NCBI GenBank assembly: GCA_016719015.1
Contig: JADKAZ010000002.1
Location: 479,769-543,768, forward strand
Direction: 5' to 3'
DNA length: 64,000 bases
DNA from: Chitinophagaceae bacterium
GTDB lineage: Bacteria > Bacteroidota > Bacteroidia > Chitinophagales > Chitinophagaceae
Notes under the pieces: generated by a model
Database searches by the model: none
What the model saw: the letters and a program-made list of their open reading frames with translations, nothing else
Told to the model about the DNA's origin: nothing
Shown: positions 44,077 to 52,595 of the stretch, in pieces
Position numbering within the stretch: position 1 is the first letter of the stretch
How the letters are laid out: each line of letters opens with the position of its first letter
Program-made: the position numbers and the translations under genes

Positions 44077-44412
44077 CTATTCTCCTAAAAATTGTGTCTG
44101 GTCAGGTAAAGTTACTTCCACTTCCCCTTCTCCATCATTCAGCAAACATTGACAACCAAGCCTGGAGTTTAACCGGGGGTTCACAGCCCTGTCTATAAAA
44201 TCCTCCTCTTTATCATTTAACTCCTCCAGAAAATCGGCGCCTTTTTCAACATATAGGTGGCAAGTGCTGCAGGCGCAGACACCACCACAATTATGATGCA
44301 GTTCGATATCATTACCCAGGGCAACTTCGAGTAATGACTGACCAGCTTCCACATTATGTAATGTAATCGCTTCTAATCCTTTCTGTTCAAAATTGAATTT
44401 AATAGTGTACAT
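44077..44412 (-). CDS. 2Fe-2S ferredoxin (adrenodoxin type)
   Basis: 111 residues from ATG 44412 ('MYTIKFNFEQKG'); the frame extends nine codons up without support. The cluster-binding pattern is 'NCGGVCACSTCHLYVEKG' (C-x5-C-x2-C) with the fourth cysteine in 'SRLGCQC' downstream. This is the Isc-type Fdx, the electron donor for Fe-S assembly. IscX is the next gene, 68 bp downstream. Fe-S ligands are intact. Confidence 0.93.
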   Translation of the reverse strand: MYTIKFNFEQKGLEAITLHNVEAGQSLLEVALGNDIELHHNCGGVCACSTCHLYVEKGADFLEELNDKEEDFIDRAVNPRLNSRLGCQCLLNDGEGEVEVTLPDQTQFLGE

Positions 44413-44485
44413 CTCTCCTGTTTTCGTTTCAGGGGGCAAAAATAGTGGTAAAACGAAGAAACAGTTTACTTGTTCGGGAAAACAA

Positions 44486-45247
44486 TCACTTTGTTTGCTG
44501 AATACTTTCAGTTAGCAAAACATAGATATTTTTTAACTGGGGATGATTTTTCAGCAAGTCAAGATGCTTATGAATGGTCTCCGCATCATGACGAACAGCC
44601 GGCCCTGTCTGGGCCAGTTTTGGTGATGTCTCTCTTAACCGGAAAGCCGTTTCCTCAATCAGTGGTAACAGTTGTTTGAAATCAAGCCCTTCTTTCCGGC
44701 AATAGTCCTCAGCCAGGGTGTATAAATGATTAACAAGATTGCTGACTACCACTGCAGCCACATGCAGTTTTACTCTTGCATCATCCCCAGCTTCCACCAC
44801 TTTTTCCGCTGAAATAGAATGTGCCAGCGTTGCTAATATATGTTTAGCCTTTTCATCGCTGCCATCAAAAAAAATCGGAACATCAGGTAAGTTTACCATT
44901 TCCTTTCTAAGACTTTGTAAGGGGTAAAAAACACCATAATGTTCTGTCACTGTTTTTAAGACTTCTTTGAGAACTGAAGCTGCAGTATGAGCCACTACTT
45001 TGCCTGGTAATTTTAGTTCATTCAATACATCATCAATGGCATCATCGTTGACAGCTATAAGGTACACATCAGCATTCTTATTAATAAGTATTTTATAATT
45101 AGTGGACTCCGTATCCCATTCATAGGCCAGTTCGGAAGCGGCAGAAGCATTACGGCTATATATCTGCACAATTTGATGCCCGGCAGCTTTAAATTTTCTA
45201 CCAAGCACAGCAGCTACATTTCCTGAACCTATTATTACGATATCCAT
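44486..45247 (-). CDS. Rossmann-like/DUF2520 oxidoreductase-like protein
   Basis: A 253-residue protein with an N-terminal NAD(P)-binding fold ('IVIIGSGNVAAVLGRKFKAAGH', G-x-G-x-x-A) and a C-terminal helical DUF2520 domain ('VKLHVAAVVVSNLVNHLYTLAEDYC... IEETAFRL'). It resembles ProC/3-hydroxyisobutyrate-type reductases but the substrate is unknown. It is the first gene of the minus-strand run leading to ferredoxin, iscX, kdsC-like, UbiA-like and maf. It diverges from the alpha/beta hydrolase at 45342. Confidence 0.88.
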   Translation of the reverse strand: MDIVIIGSGNVAAVLGRKFKAAGHQIVQIYSRNASAASELAYEWDTESTNYKILINKNADVYLIAVNDDAIDDVLNELKLPGKVVAHTAASVLKEVLKTVTEHYGVFYPLQSLRKEMVNLPDVPIFFDGSDEKAKHILATLAHSISAEKVVEAGDDARVKLHVAAVVVSNLVNHLYTLAEDYCRKEGLDFKQLLPLIEETAFRLRETSPKLAQTGPAVRHDAETIHKHLDLLKNHPQLKNIYVLLTESIQQTK

Positions 45248-45341
45248 GTTTTTCCCATTTTTTTATTACTTTAGTTTGACGCCATTGAATGGATGATTTA
45301 ATCTTAATGGATTGTAAAAGTACATCCTATTTTTGCTTTCC

Positions 45342-46211
45342 ATGAAGTTATCCCAGCGTTTAGCCATCAACTACATTCGTACAAAATTCAAGGTGCTCAC
45401 TGCCCTTTCCAAAAAGAAAGCTGCGGAAAAAGCTTTTGATCTGTTTTGCACACCACAACGGAGAAATGTAAAGCCCTTGCCGAAAATATTCGGGCAGGCC
45501 GAAAATCTGCACTTCAGACTTGATGGTGTTTTAATAAGAGGTTGGCGTTGGAATCCCGTCCGAACGGGTCACCCGGGCGGGCATCCTTCAGAAAGAAAAA
45601 TTTTAATTCTGCATGGTTATGAATCATCTGTAACCAATTTTGACAGGTATATAAAGCCTCTCATTAAAAAAGGATATGAAGTACTGGCTTTTGATGCCCC
45701 GGCTCATGGAAGAAGTGGTGGCAAAAAGATCAATGCTCCCTTATACAAAAAGATGATACTGGAAATCAATAACCGATTTGGGCCTGTTCAATCTTATCTG
45801 GCACATTCTTTTGGAGGATTAGCCGTAAGCCTTGCATTGGAGGAATTGAGTCATACAACCGATTACAGGTTGGTGCTGGTAGCGCCGGCCGCAGAAACTT
45901 CAACCGCCGTCAACTCATTCTTCAAATTTCTGCATTTAGACCCTTCGATTAGAGCACTCTTTGAAAAAATAATAATTAAAAAAGGAGGTGTGAGTTCAGA
46001 TTGGTATTCCATCCGCAGAGCTATGAAGAATATTCGGGCCAGGGTTCTCTGGTTCCAGGATGAAGATGATGAAATTACTCCCCTGAGCGATGTATTAAAA
46101 GTAAAAGCAGAAAACTATCCCAACATTGAATTCGTAATTACCAAAGGTTTGGGTCATCGCAGGATTTACCGGGACAACAAAGTTGCCCAATCAGTTGTTG
46201 ATTTTTTATGA
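45342..46211 (+). CDS. Alpha/beta hydrolase with short Gly/Pro-rich insertion
   Basis: 289 residues from ATG 45342. The oxyanion region is 'ILILHGYESSVTNF', the nucleophile elbow 'YLAHSFGGLAV' (Ser about residue 155), the acid in 'WFQDEDDEITP' and the His in 'KGLGHRRIYRD': a complete triad. No signal peptide; cytoplasmic. Just before the first strand the protein contains 'PVRTGHPGGHPSE', encoded by an unusually GC-rich stretch (45555-45585) with a perfect CCCGT/ACGGG stem, which looks like an inserted repeat. Stop overlaps the next gene by four bases. Confidence 0.85.
   Translation: MKLSQRLAINYIRTKFKVLTALSKKKAAEKAFDLFCTPQRRNVKPLPKIFGQAENLHFRLDGVLIRGWRWNPVRTGHPGGHPSERKILILHGYESSVTNFDRYIKPLIKKGYEVLAFDAPAHGRSGGKKINAPLYKKMILEINNRFGPVQSYLAHSFGGLAVSLALEELSHTTDYRLVLVAPAAETSTAVNSFFKFLHLDPSIRALFEKIIIKKGGVSSDWYSIRRAMKNIRARVLWFQDEDDEITPLSDVLKVKAENYPNIEFVITKGLGHRRIYRDNKVAQSVVDFL
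45555..45585 (+). repeat. GC-rich palindromic insert within the hydrolase gene
   Basis: CCCGT-CCGA-ACGGG (45555-45568), then CCCGGG (45572-45577) and CGGGC, far richer in GC than the surrounding gene. It keeps the frame. It resembles a REP-type or short interspersed element. Confidence 0.5.
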
Positions 46212-46912
46212 AACACCTATTCGCAATATTATTTTTCTTTACTTGCACCAGTTCCTGTTCAAAAAAAGGAACTGAGATCATGCCTCAACCCGTTGTTGCA
46301 AAAAAATATCATTACCTCGCATTAGGTGATTCGTATACGATTGGAGAAATGGTAGCTCCGCCGGATAATTTTCCCGGCCAGGTATACAGCCTGATGAAAA
46401 GTGATACCGTAAATTTTCAACCGGCCCGTATCATTGCTAAAACCGGATGGACGACCGATGAATTGGAAACCGGTATTTTGGCCGCTAGTACTGCTGACCC
46501 CTTACGCCCCTCCTACGATTTTGTGTCCTTATTAATAGGAGTGAATAATCAATACCGTGGCCGTTCGGTTGACAGCTACAAACCTGCTTTTGAAGAATTG
46601 TTGAAGAAGGCAATCCGGTTTGCCGGCGACAGGGCTGACAAGGTTGTTGTGCTATCTATCCCGGACTGGGGAGTCACTCCTTTTGCAAATGGGCGGGACA
46701 GGGCACAAATTGCCAGTGAAATTGATGCCTATAATGCTGCCAATAAAGAAATCACATTACGATACAATGTACATTATATAGATATAACTGCGTGGACAAG
46801 AGAAGCCGCTACAGACCTTACTTTATTAGCCGGCGACGGTCTGCATCCTTCCGGCAAGGAATATAAACGCTGGGCAGAAAAAATTTCAACTTTTTTTAAA
46901 TCAAAATTATAG
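46208..46912 (+). CDS. SGNH/GDSL hydrolase lipoprotein
   Basis: A 234-residue exported esterase-type protein. 'LFFFTCTSSCSKKG' is a probable lipobox with the lipid-bearing Cys at about residue 17. Block I is 'YLALGDSYTIGEM' (Ser nucleophile), block III 'VSLLIGVNNQYRG' (Asn) and block V 'LAGDGLHPSGKEY' (Asp, His). The triad and oxyanion residues are all present. It is coupled to the alpha/beta hydrolase by ATGA. Likely an ester or acyl hydrolase in the periplasmic side of a membrane; substrate unknown. Confidence 0.9.
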   Translation: MKHLFAILFFFTCTSSCSKKGTEIMPQPVVAKKYHYLALGDSYTIGEMVAPPDNFPGQVYSLMKSDTVNFQPARIIAKTGWTTDELETGILAASTADPLRPSYDFVSLLIGVNNQYRGRSVDSYKPAFEELLKKAIRFAGDRADKVVVLSIPDWGVTPFANGRDRAQIASEIDAYNAANKEITLRYNVHYIDITAWTREAATDLTLLAGDGLHPSGKEYKRWAEKISTFFKSKL

Positions 46913-47059
46913 TCAGTTGACCCGTAAAATGCATAGTAAAAATGCTTCCTCCGCTAACCTTTACCAGTTAACAAAATTTGTTTTCCCGAAAAATTTATTA
47001 TCCTTGTCCTAACTTGCGGCCGCTGAAAAGCGGTTTTCTGATATAATATAGTATCCTTT

Positions 47060-49642
47060 ATGGCGAAAAATTTATTGATAGTAGAGAGTCCGGCGAAAGC
47101 AAAAACAATTGAGAAAATTCTTGGAAATGACTTCCAGGTAAAGAGTTGTTTTGGGCATATCCGTGACCTGGAGAAAGCCGGCATGGGGATAGACCTGGAG
47201 AAAAATTTTGAACCCCGCTACAAAATATCAGACGATAAAGAAAAAGTAGTTGCTGATTTGAGAAGATTAGCCAGCAAAAGTGAGGAGGTTTGGTTGGCAA
47301 CGGATGAGGACCGTGAAGGAGAAGCCATCAGTTGGCATTTGTGTGAAGTATTAGGTCTGGACCCCAAAAAAACCAAACGTATTGTTTTTCATGAAATCAC
47401 CAAACCTGCTATTCAGGCTGCAGTTCAAAATCCGAGAACATTGGATATGAACCTGGTGATGGCACAACAGGCAAGGCGGATATTGGACAGGATTGTGGGA
47501 TTTGAATTAAGCCCCGTACTATGGCGCAAAATGAGTATGCGGAACAACCTGAGTGCCGGCAGGGTACAGAGTGTTGCCGTACGTTTAATTGCAGAACGGG
47601 AAAGAGAAATCAATGCGTTTACACCTGTTAGTACATTTAAAATTGAGGCGCTTTTTACTGCCAAAGATGTTACCGATAAACTGGTAACATTTGCTGCCGA
47701 AGGCAAAAAGCAAAATGATGAAGCAGGTGCAGAATCTTTTTTGAAAAGTTGTGTTGGTGCCGATTATAAAGTAACAGATATACAGGTAAAACCCGGCAAA
47801 CGTACCCCTGCCCCACCTTTTACCACATCTACATTGCAACAGGAAGCATCCAGAAAATTGGGTTATGGTGTAGCAAGAACAATGCAGATAGCACAACGCT
47901 TATATGAAAACGGATATATCACTTATATGCGTACCGACAGTGTCAACCTGAGTGGCACAGCCTTAAGTGATATTACCAACACGGTGAAAAATATGTACGG
48001 AGAAAAATATCACCAGTTCCGTAAGTACAAGAATAAAAATGAAAGTGCACAGGAGGCCCACGAAGCTATCCGCCCGACTTATACCAGTAATTCAACAATA
48101 CAGGAAGCTGAATGGGCAAAACTGTATGAGCTGATCTGGAAAAGAACAATGGCCAGCCAGATGGCGGATGCAGAACTGGAAAAAACGACTGCAAAAATTG
48201 AGATTTCAACGAATAAGGAGGAGCTCACTGCTTCAGGTGAGGTATTGAAGTTTGACGGCTTTCTGAAAGTGTATAGAGAAGATAAAGATGAAGAAGAACT
48301 GGAAGAAGAAGCTAACGAAGGTATGCTGCCTCCATTGATTGCTGGCATGCAATTGCCATTGAAAGAAATGAAAGCCACAGAAAGATTTAGCCGACCACTA
48401 CCCCGCTATACAGAAGCTTCTCTGGTAAAAAAATTGGAGGAGTTAGGCATAGGCCGTCCTTCAACTTACGCACCAACCATTTCAACAATTTTAAAGAGAG
48501 GCTATGTAGAAAAAAGAGACAAAGAAGGTGTGATAAGATATTATAGTGTCTTTTCGCTGAAAGGAAAAGAGGTAACTAAAAAAATAGATAGCGAAACTAC
48601 AGGTGCAGAAAAATCAAAATTGTTCCCTTCAGACCTGGGATTGGTGGTCACTGATTTTCTGAAGCAGCACTTTGAGAATATCATGGATTATACTTTTACG
48701 GCCCGAATTGAAGAAGAATTTGATGAAGTGGCAGAAGGCAAGTTGAAATGGAGTAGTGTAATTGATGAATTCTATACACCGTTTAAAAAGGATGTTGACA
48801 ATACGATTGAAAATGCTGAGCGGATAAAAGGAGAAAGAGAATTAGGCGTGGATCCGGAAAGTGGCAAACCTGTGGTAGCCAGAATGGGACGTTATGGTGC
48901 CATGATACAGATTGGTGTTGCTGATGATGAAGAGAAACCCCGTTTTGCAAAAGTTCCCACCGGACAAAGTATTGAAACGATTACTTACGAGGAAGCGATG
49001 AACTTATTTGGTGCACAGGGAAGCATGGGGTTGTATGATGAAAAAGAAGTATCAGTAAATGTAGGTCGCTTTGGCCCCTATGTAAAATGGGGTGAAGAAT
49101 TTATTTCATTACCTAAAGGCACTGACCTCGGCACTGTTGATTTCGATAAAGCAACAGAATATATAAAAGCCAAACAAATAGCGGATGCTCCGGTTGGGAC
49201 TTACGATCAAAAACCTATTACCAAAGGCACCGGCCGTTTCGGTCCTTATATCAAATGGGATGGTATGTTTATTAATGTACCTAGACGATACAATTTTGCC
49301 AGCCTGACCCAGCCAGAAATGGATGAGCTGATTGATGCCAAAGTAAAGAAAGAAGCCAATCGCTATATACAAAGATGGCCGGACGAAAAAATATCAGTGG
49401 AGAATGCAAGATGGGGTCCGGTATTGAAATTCGGTAAAAAAATATTGAAACTGAACCTGAAAGCTGATGGTACAAAATATACAGCCGACGAAGCAGCCAC
49501 TATTCCATTGGAAGATATCAAAACAATGATTGCCGCACAGGTACCAAATGCATTTGGAAAGAAGAAGGCGGCACCGAAGAAGAAAGCAGCAGCGAAGAAG
49601 ACGGCTGTGAAGAAGAAAGCAGCTCCCAAAAAGAAAAAATAG
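47060..49642 (+). CDS. topA: DNA topoisomerase I with Lys/Ala-rich tail
   Basis: An 860-residue type IA topoisomerase that relaxes negative supercoils. The Toprim domain starts 'LLIVESPAKAKTIEKILG' and has 'ATDEDREGEAISWHL' (acidic triad); the active-site Tyr is in 'GYITYMRTDSVNLS'; 'AHEAIRPT' follows. The C-terminal half has about four 'GR(F/Y)GP-x-(V/I)KWG'-like repeats without cysteine zinc fingers, then a tail of Lys/Ala-Pro-Lys motifs (last 30 residues) like histone H1 tails, which in other bacteria aids DNA binding. Start at ATG 47060. Confidence 0.97.
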   Translation: MAKNLLIVESPAKAKTIEKILGNDFQVKSCFGHIRDLEKAGMGIDLEKNFEPRYKISDDKEKVVADLRRLASKSEEVWLATDEDREGEAISWHLCEVLGLDPKKTKRIVFHEITKPAIQAAVQNPRTLDMNLVMAQQARRILDRIVGFELSPVLWRKMSMRNNLSAGRVQSVAVRLIAEREREINAFTPVSTFKIEALFTAKDVTDKLVTFAAEGKKQNDEAGAESFLKSCVGADYKVTDIQVKPGKRTPAPPFTTSTLQQEASRKLGYGVARTMQIAQRLYENGYITYMRTDSVNLSGTALSDITNTVKNMYGEKYHQFRKYKNKNESAQEAHEAIRPTYTSNSTIQEAEWAKLYELIWKRTMASQMADAELEKTTAKIEISTNKEELTASGEVLKFDGFLKVYREDKDEEELEEEANEGMLPPLIAGMQLPLKEMKATERFSRPLPRYTEASLVKKLEELGIGRPSTYAPTISTILKRGYVEKRDKEGVIRYYSVFSLKGKEVTKKIDSETTGAEKSKLFPSDLGLVVTDFLKQHFENIMDYTFTARIEEEFDEVAEGKLKWSSVIDEFYTPFKKDVDNTIENAERIKGERELGVDPESGKPVVARMGRYGAMIQIGVADDEEKPRFAKVPTGQSIETITYEEAMNLFGAQGSMGLYDEKEVSVNVGRFGPYVKWGEEFISLPKGTDLGTVDFDKATEYIKAKQIADAPVGTYDQKPITKGTGRFGPYIKWDGMFINVPRRYNFASLTQPEMDELIDAKVKKEANRYIQRWPDEKISVENARWGPVLKFGKKILKLNLKADGTKYTADEAATIPLEDIKTMIAAQVPNAFGKKKAAPKKKAAAKKTAVKKKAAPKKKK

Positions 49643-49664
49643 ATTTTTCGACAATTGACAATAA

Positions 49665-50411
49665 ATGAAGAGGTCTTACTGGGAAAAAATTGCACCTACC
49701 TACGGTGATGAAATATTCGATGTGCTTCACAACGATAAGAAAGCCCTTATCCGTTCGGTTATAAAAAAGTATGCATCAAAGAATAAAACTGCAATTGATA
49801 TTGGCTGTGCCATTGGGAAATGGTTGCCGGTACTCTCCCCTGCATTCAAAAAAGTTGTTGCTGTTGATATTTCAGCTAAGAACCTGGAGATAGCCCAACA
49901 ACTTTATCCTCAGTACAAAAATGTGCAATACCTGCGGGCGGATATGAGTGGCAAGAAAACAAAAGTGCCGCAATGTGATTTTGGTATTTGTATCAATGCT
50001 ATCCTTACTCCCGATTTAAAAGACAGAACTATATTTTTTCAATCATTATCATCCTGTGTTAAAAAAGGGGGCCGTATTGTGCTTTCCATTCCTTCATTGG
50101 AATCATGGATGCTGACCAGCGTTATTCAGCAGCAACACAAAATTGACAATAATCTTTTCCCCGTAACAAAAAATGCAAAGGAAGCTTTAAGAAAATGGAA
50201 TAATATCAGAAAGGGCAATGCTGATATTGATGAGGTGCCTCACAAACATTATCTGAAAGAAGAATTGCAATTACTTTTAGCAAACGAAGGCTTTATTGCT
50301 GAGGATATTCAAAAAATTGAATACAACTGGGATACAGAATTCATCAAGCCACCGAAATGGCTGAAAGAACCCCGGCCATGGGATTGGATGGTGGTTGCAA
50401 GAAAGAAATAA
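49665..50411 (+). CDS. Class I SAM-dependent methyltransferase
   Basis: A 248-residue methyltransferase. 'YWEKIAPTYGDEIFD' precedes the SAM-binding motif 'AIDIGCAIGKWLP' (about residues 43-55), motif II 'VVAVDISAKNLEIA' and 'FGICINAIL' at the motif IV position; 'VKKGGRIVLSIPS' follows. The substrate cannot be told; it resembles UbiE/ubiquinone-like small-molecule methylases. It begins 22 bp after topA, in the same direction. Confidence 0.85.
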   Translation: MKRSYWEKIAPTYGDEIFDVLHNDKKALIRSVIKKYASKNKTAIDIGCAIGKWLPVLSPAFKKVVAVDISAKNLEIAQQLYPQYKNVQYLRADMSGKKTKVPQCDFGICINAILTPDLKDRTIFFQSLSSCVKKGGRIVLSIPSLESWMLTSVIQQQHKIDNNLFPVTKNAKEALRKWNNIRKGNADIDEVPHKHYLKEELQLLLANEGFIAEDIQKIEYNWDTEFIKPPKWLKEPRPWDWMVVARKK

Positions 50412-50479
50412 GCAGCGTCCGCAACCTCTCCGCATGAAGGGCTTAAGACTCCGTTATATAGAACGGTCCTTAATACATT

Positions 50480-51583
50480 TTAATTCAATAACGCATACAC
50501 AGCAAAACTTGCCAGCCAATGTTCGCCGCCATATTCTCCGCTAACTACATGCGGTAAGGCAACTGAAAGGTGATTGATGGAGGATTTCATCAGTAATTTT
50601 TTTCTGGCATCAGTAGCTGGTAATATAGCAGCTAATCCTTTCATACACCAGCTACGGCTAAACGATAACCCATCAAGGTGAACAATTTGCAGATCAGTTC
50701 TGTCGGAAACCACCGGAAGGATAGTAAGATGTTTCAGACTTTGCAGTGTAAAGAATTGGTTGAACCAGGTGATGAATTCCTTCTTCGACAACACTCTTCG
50801 CATCAGATCAGCTTCTTCCATGCTTGGCGATAAAAAATCTGCGCCGTTCGGTTCCCAGGATGCCGGGGCATTTTTATCTTTTATGTAAAGCTTCTTTGCT
50901 GATTCAATAATTACTTTTTCAAATTCATTGTTTTTTTCTTTCCTTGCATAATCCAATGCAAACACCAAACCGAAAGCCGTATTTGGGTGGACTCCTGTCC
51001 TATTTGGATATGTTTGTTTAGGTAAAAATTTCATCCATAGCTGAACGATCTTTTTCGTTAATGGCTGCATGGCCTCATGCCATCGTTTTCCATCCTCGTC
51101 ATTCCAGTTGATTAACTCTTCATCCAATTTAAGTATCCATGCCCACCCGTAGGTTCTCTCCCATGATGATGTCAGCGGAATATCAAAATACTTTACTTCG
51201 TTAATAATATTTTCTTTCGTAATTGTTTTATTTAATGCTTCTCTCACCTTAATTGCTTCGGGCATTTGTGGATATAGTTTCAGCAACCGGATCAGCATCC
51301 AGTGTCCGTGTATGGAAGAATGCCAGTCAAAACATCCGTAAAATGCGGGATGAAGTTGTTTTGGCATCAGCACATGGTCGCTGTCAGCATTAGAAGTATG
51401 ATTTGTCTTATTGGGAAATTCCTGTGTAATACATTTTAAGGGCAATGAAGCAAGGTGAGAAGCTCCTTTTATCGTAAGTTCAAAAGCAGTGCTATCGTTG
51501 TTAATGGAGAACAGATCTTTTACCTGTGCTTTTGCTGTGCCAACGAAAACAATAAAGACAATATAGATAACAGATGATTTCAT
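50480..51583 (-). CDS. DUF2891 family exported protein
   Basis: A 367-residue protein with a signal peptide ending near 'GTAKAQ'. The family core shows 'HPAFYGCFDWHSSIHGHWMLIRLL' (about residue 78), 'WERTYGWAWILKL' and 'SGEYGGEHWLASFAVYALL' at the end. The fold should be an alpha/alpha barrel as in glycoside hydrolases or lyases; the function of DUF2891 is unknown. Monocistronic, convergent with the methyltransferase. Confidence 0.9.
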   Translation of the reverse strand: MKSSVIYIVFIVFVGTAKAQVKDLFSINNDSTAFELTIKGASHLASLPLKCITQEFPNKTNHTSNADSDHVLMPKQLHPAFYGCFDWHSSIHGHWMLIRLLKLYPQMPEAIKVREALNKTITKENIINEVKYFDIPLTSSWERTYGWAWILKLDEELINWNDEDGKRWHEAMQPLTKKIVQLWMKFLPKQTYPNRTGVHPNTAFGLVFALDYARKEKNNEFEKVIIESAKKLYIKDKNAPASWEPNGADFLSPSMEEADLMRRVLSKKEFITWFNQFFTLQSLKHLTILPVVSDRTDLQIVHLDGLSFSRSWCMKGLAAILPATDARKKLLMKSSINHLSVALPHVVSGEYGGEHWLASFAVYALLN

Positions 51584-51722
51584 TTTTCAAACTTAAAGTA
51601 TTATCGGAACAGGATAAAATATGGAGTCGAATAATGCCTGGTGACTTTCGTTCTCCACGTCTGTGGAAAAGTTTAACTCTTTCATTTCAATAGCAATAGA
51701 GATATTGTGCAGGAATCACCAC

Positions 51723-52592
51723 ATGGAAACCAATAAAGAAATATCGGCACTGTTTACCTTAATTGACGATCCCGACGAGGAAGTCTTTGGATTGGTGTCG
51801 AATAAAATAGTTGACTACGGTAAAAACATTATTCCTAACCTTGAGCATCTATGGGAAACAACTCCCGATGAAGAGATACAGAACAGGATAGAGTTATTGA
51901 TTCATCGCCTTCATTTTACAGACCTTACTGAAGATTTTCGACAATGGAATCTTTCCGGGCATCATGATATGCTACTTGGTGCCATGCTGGCTTCCAAGTT
52001 TCAATATCCGGAAATTTCAACTACACCTGTATTACAGGAAATAGAAAAAGTACGACGCAATATCTGGCTTGAGTTGAATAACTACCTCACTCCTCTTGAA
52101 CAAATCAATATTGTCACCAGTATTTTATACAGCTATTATGGTTTAAAAGGCGGTGAAACAAATTATAAAGAGCCTAATGAATTTTTGTTGCATAAAACAC
52201 TGGAAGCAAAACGTGGCAACCAGATCAGCAACGGAATCTTATATTTAATTCTTTGTGAGTTGTTGGATATTCCTGTAAGAGCTATAAATATTCCCAAGCA
52301 ATTCATAGTTGCGTATTTCAAACCCGGTTATTCAGATGAAAGCCTACCCAACCCGGTTCATAAAATCGAGTTTTTTATAGACCCCACCTCAGGTCAAGTA
52401 TTTACCCAGCAAGATGTCGACAGCTATTTTAAAAGAATTGCTGTTCCTCCTGTGGGTTCTTATTTTAAACCCCTGAAGAATAAACAGGTTATTCAGCAAT
52501 TGCTGGAAGAATTTGGCAAATGCTTTGACACTGAAAAAGATAAATACAAACAGGCCGAATTGCTACAACTCGTAAAATTATTAGATGAGTAA
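51723..52592 (+). CDS. Transglutaminase-like/SirB1-type protein
   Basis: 289 residues from ATG 51723; the frame runs 20 codons up without support. The SirB1/transglutaminase-like core is 'IVTSILYSYYGLKGGETNYKEPNEFLLHKTLEAKRGNQISNGILYLILCELLDIPVRAINIPKQFIVAYF' region (about residues 140-210); the cysteine is at the start of 'CELLDI' and the usual catalytic Cys position of transglutaminases reads 'SNGILY', so enzyme activity is doubtful. Role unknown. Confidence 0.78.
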   Translation: METNKEISALFTLIDDPDEEVFGLVSNKIVDYGKNIIPNLEHLWETTPDEEIQNRIELLIHRLHFTDLTEDFRQWNLSGHHDMLLGAMLASKFQYPEISTTPVLQEIEKVRRNIWLELNNYLTPLEQINIVTSILYSYYGLKGGETNYKEPNEFLLHKTLEAKRGNQISNGILYLILCELLDIPVRAINIPKQFIVAYFKPGYSDESLPNPVHKIEFFIDPTSGQVFTQQDVDSYFKRIAVPPVGSYFKPLKNKQVIQQLLEEFGKCFDTEKDKYKQAELLQLVKLLDE

Positions 52593-52595
52593 TTG

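Noticed and set aside
49363..49695. Minus-strand frames opposite the topA tail
   Set aside because: They are complements of the Lys/Ala-rich codons of topA.
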